Shown in pieces: positions 24,401-34,126 of a stretch of 64,000 bases of DNA. Numbering within the stretch: position 1 is the stretch's first letter; every line of letters begins with the position of its first letter. Both the position numbers and the translations under genes were made by a program. Below the pieces are notes generated by a model. It worked only from the letters and a program-made list of their open reading frames with translations, made no database searches and was not told where the DNA came from. Origin of the DNA: Madurella fahalii (taxonomy: Eukaryota; Ascomycota; Sordariomycetes; Sordariales); contig CM056874.1 in assembly GCA_029876055.1 (NCBI GenBank), positions 7,378,001-7,442,000 of the forward strand, read 5' to 3'.

Positions 24401-25688
24401 TTGGCGACGGCCGTGGTAACCTTGATGATGTCTCGTACTTGTGTGGTCAGGTTATTGGCCATGGCGTTCACATTGACCGTCAACTCGTTCCACATGCCCT
24501 GCACCCCCTCGACATCGGCCTGGCCGCCGAGGATGCCTTCAGTCCCGACGTCTCTAGCGACGCGTGTGACTTCCGAGGCAAATGTCCGCAGCTGATCCAC
24601 CATTGTATTGATGGTCTGCTGGAGCTGAAGGATCTCACCCTTGGCAGGACGTTCAATCTTCTGAGTGAGATCACCGTGGGCGACAGCCGTTGTTACGGAT
24701 GCGATTTCGCGCACTGGGTTTTGCAGAGGTTAGCCGGGGGGATTCATTTTCCCTTCCTCAGAGACCCAGTTGCGGAAGTATTTCTTACCTTGGTCTGTGA
24801 GATTCTGCGCCATGACGTTCACTAGAGTCAAAAGAGTTAATACCGACACAGCCCCTACCAGCAAAGAACCTGCCTGGGGGTTTTGGGTGGAGGGTACGCA
24901 CCATTATCAGTCAGTTCTTTCCAGGTGCCGTCGACTCCCTCGATCTGAGCTTGACCGCCCAGGATGCCCTCGGTTCCCACTTCGCGGGCGACGCGGGACA
25001 CCTCGCTCGAGAAGACTTGCAGCTGGTCCATCATGGTATTGATGGTACGCTTGAATGTTGTGATTTCAGGGTCCATTTCCACGTTGTTCATTCTGACCTT
25101 CTTGGACAGGTCGCCGCGTGCGACGGCCGTAACGATCTCACCAATCTCACGCAACGCCTTCTGGAAGGCCTCGTTCGCCTTCTGATGTTTCCACAGCTCG
25201 CGCTCCAGGGTTGCGACTCGCTCTTGTTCGATAATGGCAAGGGCCTTCTCCTGCAGCTGCTTCTGCTCCAGCAGTTGCGCATTCACACCGGCTAGCTCCT
25301 GGCGCTGGCTGTCGAGGAGCTTTGATTGGTCGTCGACGTGCTCTCGGAGCCCCTCGAGCGCCTCGTCGATAAAGCCATTGCGGGGGAGGGCGGGGGGATA
25401 TTTCGGTTTTCCAGCCCTGACCCGCTCGTCTGCGAAGAGGGGGTCGACCGTCTCATTGGGCGTGTCGGGGAAGACATTTGCCGCCGACGAGTTTGCCTTG
25501 GCCTCCAGGTGTTGCACGCGGAGGGCGAGCGCAGAGAGCTCACGTTCCAGGTTTACCTTTTCGGGTGTGTCGGGGCCCGGGAGCTTGACGTTGGGACAGT
25601 CAGTAGCGGAGACCGGGGGAGTCGTCGGGTCTACTGCAAGAGATTTGATGACAGCAGCGATGACTGCCAGGGAAGAGTCGCCGCTCAT
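21409..25688 (-). CDS. nik-1: Group III hybrid histidine kinase, HAMP-repeat osmosensor (NIK-1/OS-1)
   Basis: A cytosolic sensor kinase that feeds the Hpt-Ssk1-Hog1 osmotic-stress relay and is the known determinant of phenylpyrrole/dicarboximide fungicide sensitivity. Exons on the minus strand are 24902-25688, 24789-24821 (only 33 nt), 23887-24713, 23561-23827, 21990-23489 and 21409-21915, coding for 1306 aa, close to the family size. Order: coiled coil (about 40-180); six HAMP-type units, each with an (A/S)xGD core such as AVARGDLSKKV and AIANGDMSRKI; H-box NMSHEIRTPMNGIIGM with phospho-acceptor His near 711; N-box NLVGNAIKFTEHG; ATP-lid motifs DTGIGIP and GGTGLGLSISKRL; receiver domain with ILLAEDNTVNQ and VILMDVQMP, the phospho-acceptor Asp near 1131 just before the last intron. 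The C-terminal tail is His/Ala-rich. All five introns close in frame. ATG at 25688 gives MSGDSSLAV; an upstream in-frame TTG is not a likely start. Confidence 0.96.
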
Positions 25689-28600
25689 TGTTGCGACACG
25701 GGACGGCGTCAACGCCGCGGTCGTGGGAGGGGGACCGATTCACTGGACGGCAGCGCGCAGTAGAAACGAGGGGGGCTGCGACGGGGGCTTGAGAATGTCG
25801 GCTGCCGGTTGATCGGTCGGTAAGGGAGTGGCGGACTAGTGCCTTTTGCGTGAAGAACAGGTCTTCATACGGGGAGTGTTTTGCCGCTCGGTTCACGAAG
25901 GGTTTCCGAACCGCCAATTGATGGAACGACTATCCGCAGTTGTGGGCGGTGGGAATGGTTGAAGATGGCCGGGGAGCCGATCTGTGGACGGGTCGGCGCT
26001 GGAGACTGTCGGCTAACGTTGGGGGCGGGCTAGGACGCAAAAAAACTGCAGTGTCTTGTCGAAAGCAAAAAAGCCAAGCGAATGGCTGAATTGCCCGCTG
26101 CGTATCCGCCCGAACCTGGGCGAAGCGGAGACGCGTCGTTGACCTCTGTTTCGGTCCCCTCGTTCGCCCTGGCTGGATTCTGTCGTGTGTAGGCGCGGGT
26201 TGAAGGAGCGAGGCGGAGGGAGGGGAAGTCGAGGGGAGGGAGTAGGAAAGCTCGCTAAAGAGAGTGTGCACGACTGGAACCGCGCCAGAAGGCAGCAGAA
26301 GACGGCCTTTGAAGCAAGGAGGAGGAGGAGGAGGAGGAGGAGCAGGAGAATGGGGAAGTCTGGGGCGCCAGTCGAGCCGCCCCGAGCAAGGGGGGGGATT
26401 GTCGCTAGCCTGCGAATTGCAACTGCACCTGCACCACAACCCCTTTTGGTGCCTAGCGGGTAACTGGAAATCCGGGCGACCTTTTGTTGAGTGTGTGCCC
26501 TCGCTATCCTAACGTGCATCAAGCGGGCCGGCTTGTTGGGACTTGCATCGGCGGTTTTTGGTTGTTTTCTTTTTTTTTTTTGTTCGTCGCTATGTCTCCT
26601 CTCGGTCGAGAAATGTTCTAGCCGGCCTGTCAACTGCAAGGCTTGCAGAATTTGGGAACGGGAAAGGCTGTTGCGATGGCCACTCCTGACTCGCGAGCCG
26701 GGATGGAAACTTCCAGGTTGGAGGGACGAGGGTGCAGAGGCCCAAAGACGCCGCAAAACATGCCCAGGGATTCTCTCGGTATCATTATCCGCATAATTCA
26801 GAGCGCCTTTGGCCCATTAACTAACAGTAACTAGCCCAAGCCAACCCGGAGCGCTGATGGGATGCGGACCAAGCCCCGGAATGAGCAAATCGAGGTTTCA
26901 GGCAGCGAATGCGATAGACACGGGGCCTGCCCGACAAGCGGACGGTGCCGTGCTCCCCAGCTCCCCAGTTCCCCGCTTCAGGGCACCCGTGGCATGCTCT
27001 TCCCAGATGCCCGAGAGGGAGAAAGGTCGCCATCCTTTTCGCGCCTGATGTTCTCGAGCAACGACAGCGGCCCTGCAAAACGCCACTGCGGGGCTTAGGG
27101 GGAATGGCTCGTTTACTTGCCGACAACCGCATCCTGCTGTCTTCCGCCTCACCAGTTGCATCTCATCCCACGCCTGATCGGTTTCGAGAACGGTGGTCGA
27201 GATTTAATCTATTCACTTGGCCAAAATCGGAAAGGTGAGGTCGGGAAGTAGGTATGTACAAGGGCCTTTCCCCCGTACGCTCCCCCGCCTCCCGCTATGT
27301 GCATACAACCGTTCCTTGCCTCTCCAGTTGCTTACCGGATGGGACTGCGGCAGCGCCGGCCCTCGTCGACCGGTCGGGTCGTACCAAACCCTTACTCGCC
27401 CAGTCACAGCCAGCCAGCGGAGCGGGGAGATGGCCCCCCGGAAACCAAGGCGCAGCAAACGGAGCGCCTGCTCAGTCTCCACAGCGTTTCTTCGCAGCCA
27501 ATGCCTGTGAAGGAATGACTAGGAGAAACGGGTTTTCTCACCTGGTGCTCCCGGCCATTGTTGGTTTCCGGTGCTCTCTGGTCCAAACGAGGGCCGGCTC
27601 ATCGGCTGCCAGACGCAACAGGACGCACGAGATTGGATGGATGCTCACCGCACAGTGCCAATTCACCACGATCTCAAGGTAAATCTTCCCACCAACGGCT
27701 AACGTAGGGTATCGGGGCAGTTGCCTGTCGGTCCGGCCGGGCCCCGGGCTCGTACGCTAAAGAGCAGAATCGGCAGGACCAAGAGAGCAGACGACTCTGC
27801 ATTCCGGATCTCGAATAGGGTCGTTCAGCCCATCATAAGCAAGTCGGGACTTTCCCCTCTTTTTTGGGTCAGTGGCCGCAAGCCACTTACGTCATAGGGA
27901 TCCAAGTGGGGGCGAGACAAAACGGGAAAGCCGGGCAACGGCACCTCGACTTTGCCGTATTGATATGCTTCTCGGCGGCGTCAATAGGCTTCTCGGGTCG
28001 GACACGCACCGGGATATGGCTGGCCGTACGGTAAGCCAAGTTAAAAGACATACCACGCTGAGTGCATTTGGAGACTGCTTGCCGCGGTTGCTCTCTCCTA
28101 CGTTTCAACCTTTGTGTTTTGTTTTATCCTATCCCAAACTACACGACTCTCGAAACTACGGACGAAGCGGCCATCCGCGATAGAACAGAAAATGCCAAGG
28201 CAAGAAACGGTGTCTCCGGCATGGCTTTTTCCGCGCCTTGACAGCTTGCCCCTGGCCGACTGCTGCTTACACAGCACCAACCCAAAGTAACCAGCAAAGC
28301 AAAAGCGATCACCCCAGATCGCTGGGGCACCTCGGACGGCAGTCGATTATCGATAACGTTAAAAGGCATGGCCGACTGCAATGCCACCTTCTCCTCGTGT
28401 TTCCAAGCCGCAGAAACAAGGTCAGCCCTTGGACCGTTTGGTGATAATACCCCACATATTGAAAAGGGTTATACGGGAACAAACCCCTCCTTTTGCCTCA
28501 CCGGGCCCTAACCGTAGACCTGGACCGGGTTTTGTCGCCTCCCTCTCCTTTTTGCCTGGGGCTCCTGTGATTACGCACAGTACTTGCCACTGTCCATCTC

Positions 28601-30039
28601 GTCTCCATTTCGGATTCTCCATCACTCACCCGCACCCCTCCCCAGAGGAAGCCCGTTGGGATAATTGAACCCTGAAAGGCGGGTCAGATGGCCCATGACG
28701 ATCTCGACTTTGACCCCGGCAGCCGATTCAAAGGCCCTTGAAGCCACGACGGGATTGGCTGGTTGCCATGTTTTATCTTCAGATGAAAGGGACATGAACG
28801 ACGCCCATGTCACAGGCGCCAATGTAAAGACCCAGTCTGCGGTAGGGCAAAGTGTTTTTTTTTTTTTTTTTTCGCTCCTTTCTTCCCCACCGACATTCTG
28901 GGAGGCAGCCCAAGCTGCCTTGCCAAAACTCGGGCATCTCGAAAATAAGACAAAAACAAAGCGACGGCAACGCCTGCGCATGCGGTCCGGGGTTTAGTAC
29001 CGGCTCATGCCGCCCAGTTCCGGCTTGACCAATCGTCCTTCCGGCCATGTCCGTTAGGCCGGCACTTGCCGCCAAAAGTCTGAGGAAACAGCTTCCGAAA
29101 CGCGATCGGCCTCGGTAACATTCATCGTCTCCCGGGTCCTTCTTTGGCCAACCCTATGGGTCCAGCCGGTTCCTAGCAATGAGACAACAAAGGGAAATGA
29201 CGACACAGGTGGCACGCACCCCGACACAGGCATTGGAAAGGGATTTGTTCTCGAGAGAGTCGTAATGATGAGAACCAGCTACCAGTAGGGAGCGCGCTGT
29301 CCCGCAACGCCTACCTTGCCCTGCCTGGATTTGAACTGCTACTGATACCTGGCAGTGGTGATGGTTGTTAGCTTTTTTACGGACCATCTTACATGTTAAT
29401 CCAGCTTCTATTACTGGCCTCGCGTGTAGCGATCATGTAGTCTTGCTCTTCGTTCAACACCGCAGTGTCCAGCAGCATCCAACCTGAGAGGAAGTCTAGG
29501 GACCTGAAGATCTGCACGTTGCACATCACCCCCAACCCGGGCCTCAGCCGGTTTCGCTCACACATCCTCCGAGCATACTTAAAGCCGGCTGTCGACATGG
29601 GCCACCGCGAGTTCCCCTCGTAGGCAAGAGCAGTTTGCGAGGACACTCTTGCCAGGATAACCTTGAGGAGCTGTTGATTACACAACGAGGTGCACAACCC
29701 CTTTTCAGGACGAGATAACGGGGAATGGGTTGGCAACTACAGTCCCGATATTGGTAGATGAAAGAAAGCCAATTCCGGCCCTATGGCCCAGCAAAAGCCA
29801 AACATACCAAAACGCCATCAGCAAGCCGCGATATCACAAGCTTCGGATTCGTTTTCCACTGCGCGACTGATCCCTCCACGCTTTTAGGAAACCTAATACC
29901 GTAGTGCTTCCGCCCATGGTAGCCAGTTGCTCTTCGCTGGAACTCCCCCCATGATGCTACACAGCGGCTCGTCCACGCCTCCTAATGGCCATCATGACCT
30001 CCCCGGCTTATGTGCCTTTTAATGCGTCACCGAGTTCCC
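25689..30039. other. Long gene-free region upstream of nik-1
   Basis: About 4.3 kb without a supported gene. The first kb must hold the nik-1 leader and promoter and includes a GGA trinucleotide repeat (26320-26350) and a T run (26570-26581). A T run of about 19 lies at 28854-28872. ORFs are short and lie on both strands. From about 29.4 kb the sequence grades into the decayed island at 30-34 kb. Confidence 0.5.
26319..26350. repeat. (GGA)n trinucleotide repeat
   Basis: About ten GGA/AGG units in the presumed nik-1 leader or promoter; on the transcribed strand it reads as a TCC/CCT pyrimidine tract. Confidence 0.85.
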
Positions 30040-30041
30040 TC

Positions 30042-31838
30042 TAAAGCACCAGGGCTCCGTCCAGCAACACCTTGGCGACCAGCGCGTATCCCATGCAAGC
30101 CGCAATCTTGAGTGGCGTCAAGCCGCTCTGAGCGGCGGCGTTGCAGTCAACCCCCCCCCATGCAGCTGGCCTATCGCCAACAAAAGCAGCTACTTCACAT
30201 GAAGCGCTGTGGTCTCCTCAGGGCCGGCCAACATGTCGCCGGCCCCAAATTCTCGCGGGAACTTTGCTACTGCATAGGCCCCGGCTTTCAATACACAGAT
30301 CAGCGGCATCTTGCCCCAACGGTCCCTCGCGTTGATGTCGGCACTTTTGCGGAGAACCGGGCGCCCCAAGTTGTGTCGTCGTTTGGGGCAGCCCAGTGCA
30401 GCGCTCCCCAGCTGTGATAGTCCCCGGCGTTGTGTTGGCTCGTCATCGAAGTAGATACTCCGCAGTGAGCGGGACCCTATCTTCTGCTGCGATGAGCAAA
30501 GCTGTCCATCCGTGAGTCCTGGCCTCGGCATGTGCGCCATTCTCGACGAGCAGCTGGGCCAAACCCATATTGTCGCAGTAGCTGCATAAACTAACGCGGC
30601 CCGCCTAGTTCGGTCCGCCTTGTTGACATCGGCTCCGTTCTCCAAGAGCGTTCGTACACGCCTCCATGATCGCCACATGCCACCAGGGTCTAAGTGGTAC
30701 TACCCCCGACAGCGTCGTCGGCTTCAACGTCAGCGCATTCTCCAAGAACGTGAGAACCCTCTCAACATGCCCGCTATTGACAGCCAACCGCAAGCTGCAA
30801 CACAACGCTACTCCTAGTCAACTTTTTCTCAGCCGTACGATCCGTGGACATGCGATTGCCCAGTGAGGCGGGGCATTATCAATTTTTATCTCCAGCGTTG
30901 GGGTCCGCCCATGGTGGCCCAGTCAAAAGCCGTCCATCCTTCATTATCCTTCTCCAGTACCTTTGCTCCGTGTTCAAGACGGAGTTCTACAATATTGCTG
31001 TGACCGCTCCGGCTCCCCCAAGCCATGGCTGTCTGGCCGCGGTGGTCAGCCACGTCGATGCCGGCTGACTTGTCAAGCAGCAGCCGTACGGCTCGGACAT
31101 GGCCGTTCCTGGATGCCAACTGTAAGGCGGTTGCTCGATCGCTGTCTCTCTTTGTTGACGTCGAGCTCTCTTTTCAAATAATCATGGTCACGACCTTGTC
31201 CAAACCCAAGTAGGCTGCGACATATAACGGAAAGATTGGGGTTCGGGAACCAGTCATACCACCTCTTCGCTCGGTGGTAGGGCTTGTAGAACTTGGATGG
31301 AAGAAGATAGCCTCCTAGAATCTCATAGCAAGCCTCGAAAAGCAGTTTATTTCGTCATGATCCTGGCTTTTACTGAAGTGAGGTCCTCAGTAGCGAGAGA
31401 CGTAGTCAAGGAAGTGATAATTTTACAGTTGTCGCTCGAGACTCTCCCTCGCGGCAGGGACCTCTTCTACACTCGTGGAAGGTTAAGTAAGTGAGCCGTA
31501 CTCTGGCCGGTTCAGTCCCGGGTTATGATACGAGTTCTTCCGGATGACTCTTCGGGCATATACTCGTGCAATGAGTAGTGAACTAGGCCGATTTGCCAGT
31601 GACCGCAGAGGAGGGTTATATGGAGATAGGCAAGCAGAACCTGTATAGCATCAAATCTTTTTAGCGCGAGGTCTATGGGCTTGGACCCGCAAGACACATA
31701 ACAGGGTGGGACCTGGTAGTTGCTTTCTAAGCGGACTTGCATGCCATCGACCTTCACCACGAGACCTTTACAAATGTCTGCCTTCGGATTTAGGTCGCTA
31801 GGGGTGAAGCGTTGCATTCCTTCATCCGAGTCGATCAC
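30042..31838 (-). pseudogene. Ankyrin-repeat protein pseudogene, NLR (NACHT-ANK) type remnant
   Basis: Fragments in shifting minus-strand frames line up as one decayed gene. At about 31530-31600, IGLVHYSLHEYMPEE resembles the HYS/HYT-EY linker that precedes ankyrin repeats in fungal NACHT/STAND proteins. At about 31180-31290, WYDWFPNPNL then, after a frame change, PLYVAAYLGLDKVV. At 30886-31119, LQLASRNGHVRAVRLLLDKS then GQTAMAWGSRSGHSNIVEL. At about 30600-30760, LRLAVNSGHVERV and LLENGADVNKADRTRRAA. At about 30440-30570, GLAQLLVENGAHAEARTHG then WTALLIAAED. At 30040-30150, GLTPLKIAACMGYALVAKVL. Stops and frameshifts interrupt it repeatedly. No NACHT nucleotide-binding motif was found, so only the C-terminal half seems preserved. 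Intact relatives act in heterokaryon incompatibility or innate-immunity-like recognition; this copy cannot make a full product. Confidence 0.75.
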
Positions 31839-32813
31839 GGACTCTATATATACTCGAACATCGATTCGGGAGCCACAATGTCAGTTCGAGACAAGTTTGA
31901 GAACTGACCTCGCAGGTCCGGGACTCGAGGGGCGGCCAAGAAGTGATCAGCAGACGAACACAACCCTCCAGTTGTTGACTTGCCAGGCTGGGAAAACTTA
32001 GCTCGATTCGCTTTGGGACATTCGTCCCAGTAACACCAGATTCCCGTCAGCCACCAAGTTTTTGCAACAACTACAAGATCCCTGCTGAATGGTAATAGAA
32101 GCCGCTAGGATCACAGATAACCCTAGGGAACTCCTAAAGGGGGAACGGGGGACGACCGGAATGCCGCCTACACGAGGGAACACGCTACCGTGTTTTGGCG
32201 CGTGATGAGGAGGTCCCGTGAATCTTGTAAGGGCCCTTCCCACAAGGGTAGAGCCGTTGTCCGTCGGAGGTTTTGGCCTGAGTGTCCCGATGAAATCCCC
32301 CGTACAACACAATCACAAACTCACAGGCACAGTGCATCGCAACTTCCCAAATCAGTTGCCAATTGCCTATTACTAATCATAGCGCGTACCATACGTCTAT
32401 AGTTATTGCTATACACCTAGATGCCGGAACTTAGAGGGCTAAGGTTGTATCCTACATTTAGGGTCACGATATCCATATTGGAATATAGCTTATATCAAGA
32501 CTCACAGGAAGTGCATATAAGGCACGTAACACGGGACAAAAGTTCAACATTAGCTTATGGAGATTACTCTTAGTCGGCCGGAACTTAGCGTACAAATCAA
32601 AACACATTAACCATGCTCAGTGACGCCCCTGCAGATCACGGCTGCTGGTCGGAACGGAGCTTGAACAAAGCCGAGCCCACGGTCCAGAGAGTAAGGTAGT
32701 GTATGAAGCAGATCCCAGCACTTCCGTGGTTAGATAACTTCATAGAGCTCATCAATGTAGGGTATCGCATAGGAAGACCAAGATTTTCTGCATATTACAC
32801 TACTAGATTACCA
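31839..32813. other. AT-richer decayed DNA beside the transposon
   Basis: No gene is seen. The stretch is visibly richer in A/T and in TA dinucleotides than the flanking genes (for example 32400-32600), as expected of old, mutated repeat or pseudogene DNA. It may hold unrecognisable 5' remains of the NLR-like pseudogene. Confidence 0.45.
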
Positions 32814-32862
32814 TAACGTATTTGATAAGCGAGTGACCCAGACAAGCGAATGACCCACCTCC
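32814..32862. repeat. Left terminal inverted repeat plus TA target duplication
   Basis: TA at 32814-32815, then a 47-bp repeat beginning ACGTATTTGATAAGCGAG. It matches base for base the reverse complement of 33885-33931. Confidence 0.95.
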
Positions 32863-33931
32863 TACTACCCTATAACAACTATCTTCAATTGCCACACAAC
32901 AACACTAGGAACCAACGATAATTACATCAGAAACAGCTAAATCAGATGATTCTGCAGCCTCCTAGCAAGTGCGGGCATTATGGCCAAGCTTGCCGCACAC
33001 ACTACAACACCGAACCTTCGAACAACCGCCCTCTACACTACCACTATCCGCCTGCATTTCTTGCACTCCTTCCCCACCTATAGCCCCCTGGCCTAGTGCC
33101 TCCTGTACACCCTGTACAGTAAGTGATCCTCCAAGCTGCACACGTGTTTTTTTTAGCTCTCCGGCGCTTGCTTAGTGCCTCGTTGGCCTTGCGGAGCGAA
33201 GAGACCTCTGCCTGAAGGAGGGCCACCTGGATCACCGTTACCCATTCGCGGTTGCCAGGCTGGGCTAGCTTGGCCTTGCTACGGCCATCCGAGGTTGTAA
33301 CTATCATACCCGGGAAGATGATGCCCATCATGAACCTAGTCTCGTCGAAGTTGTAGATATCGTCATCTACAATACCGTATTTGGCCTTGATGTTCTGTAC
33401 GAGGGCACACCACTCGCTAATAACTTTTGGATCCTCGTACTTGGCCCTCTGGTAGTCGTATCTACGCGAATAACGTGTACAGAGCTCTGGCTGGTGTTTG
33501 ACGAAGTTATGTGCCCAGCGTTTGCCGACAGGGGGCGCGTCGCGTTCGCGTAGCAGATGGTTGGCCATATCTTCCACACCGCCTAGTCTAGGAGGAAATG
33601 CGTGAGTATATAGCTCAACTACGTACTGAACTATCGTCTGCTCTTCCAAATCTGTCAGGTTGCGTGAGTTGGCTGGAATATCGCGTCGTGCAGGCCGGCC
33701 AGCGCGTCGACGCCCTAGGGTCCTCCGGTCGACTCCATAGATCTTAGCTGCAGCTCGTTCGCTTAGATTCTTATCGTTTTGAAGCGCCTGGAGGGCTAAG
33801 ATGATATGGGCTTCGTTTGAATTGGAAGGCATCTTCAATTATTGAGGTAAATTGTTGTTGAGCGCAAGGGTGTCGCGTTGCAAAGGAGGTGGGTCATTCG
33901 CTTGTCTGGGTCACTCGCTTATCAAATACGT
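32816..33931. mobile_element. Non-autonomous Fot1/pogo-type DNA transposon (internally deleted)
   Basis: A complete 1116-bp element. The ends are perfect 47-bp terminal inverted repeats (32816-32862 and 33885-33931), each flanked by TA (32814-32815 and 33932-33933), the target duplication of Tc1/mariner superfamily elements. Inside, the minus strand encodes the N-terminal half of a pogo/Fot1 transposase. The central and C-terminal catalytic part is missing, so the element is far shorter than the roughly 2 kb of autonomous relatives. Each TIR carries two direct copies of GCGARTGACCCA about 17 bp apart (32829-32840 and 32846-32857 on the left). The identical TIRs and lack of obvious decay point to recent insertion, in contrast to the neighbouring pseudogene. 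Confidence 0.93.
33044..33838 (-). pseudogene. Truncated, frameshifted Fot1/pogo transposase
   Basis: ATG at 33838 opens 264 codons. The order is an N-terminal helix-turn-helix (SERAAAKIYGVDRRTLGRR), a CENP-B-like second DNA-binding region (MANHLLRERDAPPVGKRWAH), and the start of the DDE domain with the first catalytic Asp in IYNFDETRFMMG. After GNREWVTVIQ the frame jumps directly to LQAEVSSLRKANEALSKRR, so the rest of the DDE domain (second and third acidic residues) has been deleted, with the junction near 33228. An eight-base A run (T run 33147-33154 on the plus strand) then shifts the frame. In the other frame the expected tail continues to a CCHC zinc-knuckle pattern (C-x2-C-x4-H-x4-C) and a stop at 32962. 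The product cannot be catalytic; whether a DNA-binding fragment is made is unknown. Confidence 0.88.
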
Positions 33932-33933
33932 TA
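33885..33933. repeat. Right terminal inverted repeat plus TA target duplication
   Basis: 47-bp inverted copy of the left end, ending CTTATCAAATACGT, followed by TA at 33932-33933. Confidence 0.95.
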
Positions 33934-34126
33934 CCACATACGTGATACCGTATGCATTACGTTATCAGACGAATTAACACGGTATGGCCAGATCCATTTC
34001 CGCTCCGATGCGATTGGGAATTTTTGACTCGGCCCAGGCCATCCTCGAACCCCTCCCAAGCTTGAGCGTTCCCAACGCTTGCCAATGTTTCGGCTCCCCT
34101 GCTTGCTACGGGGGATACGCACCATT

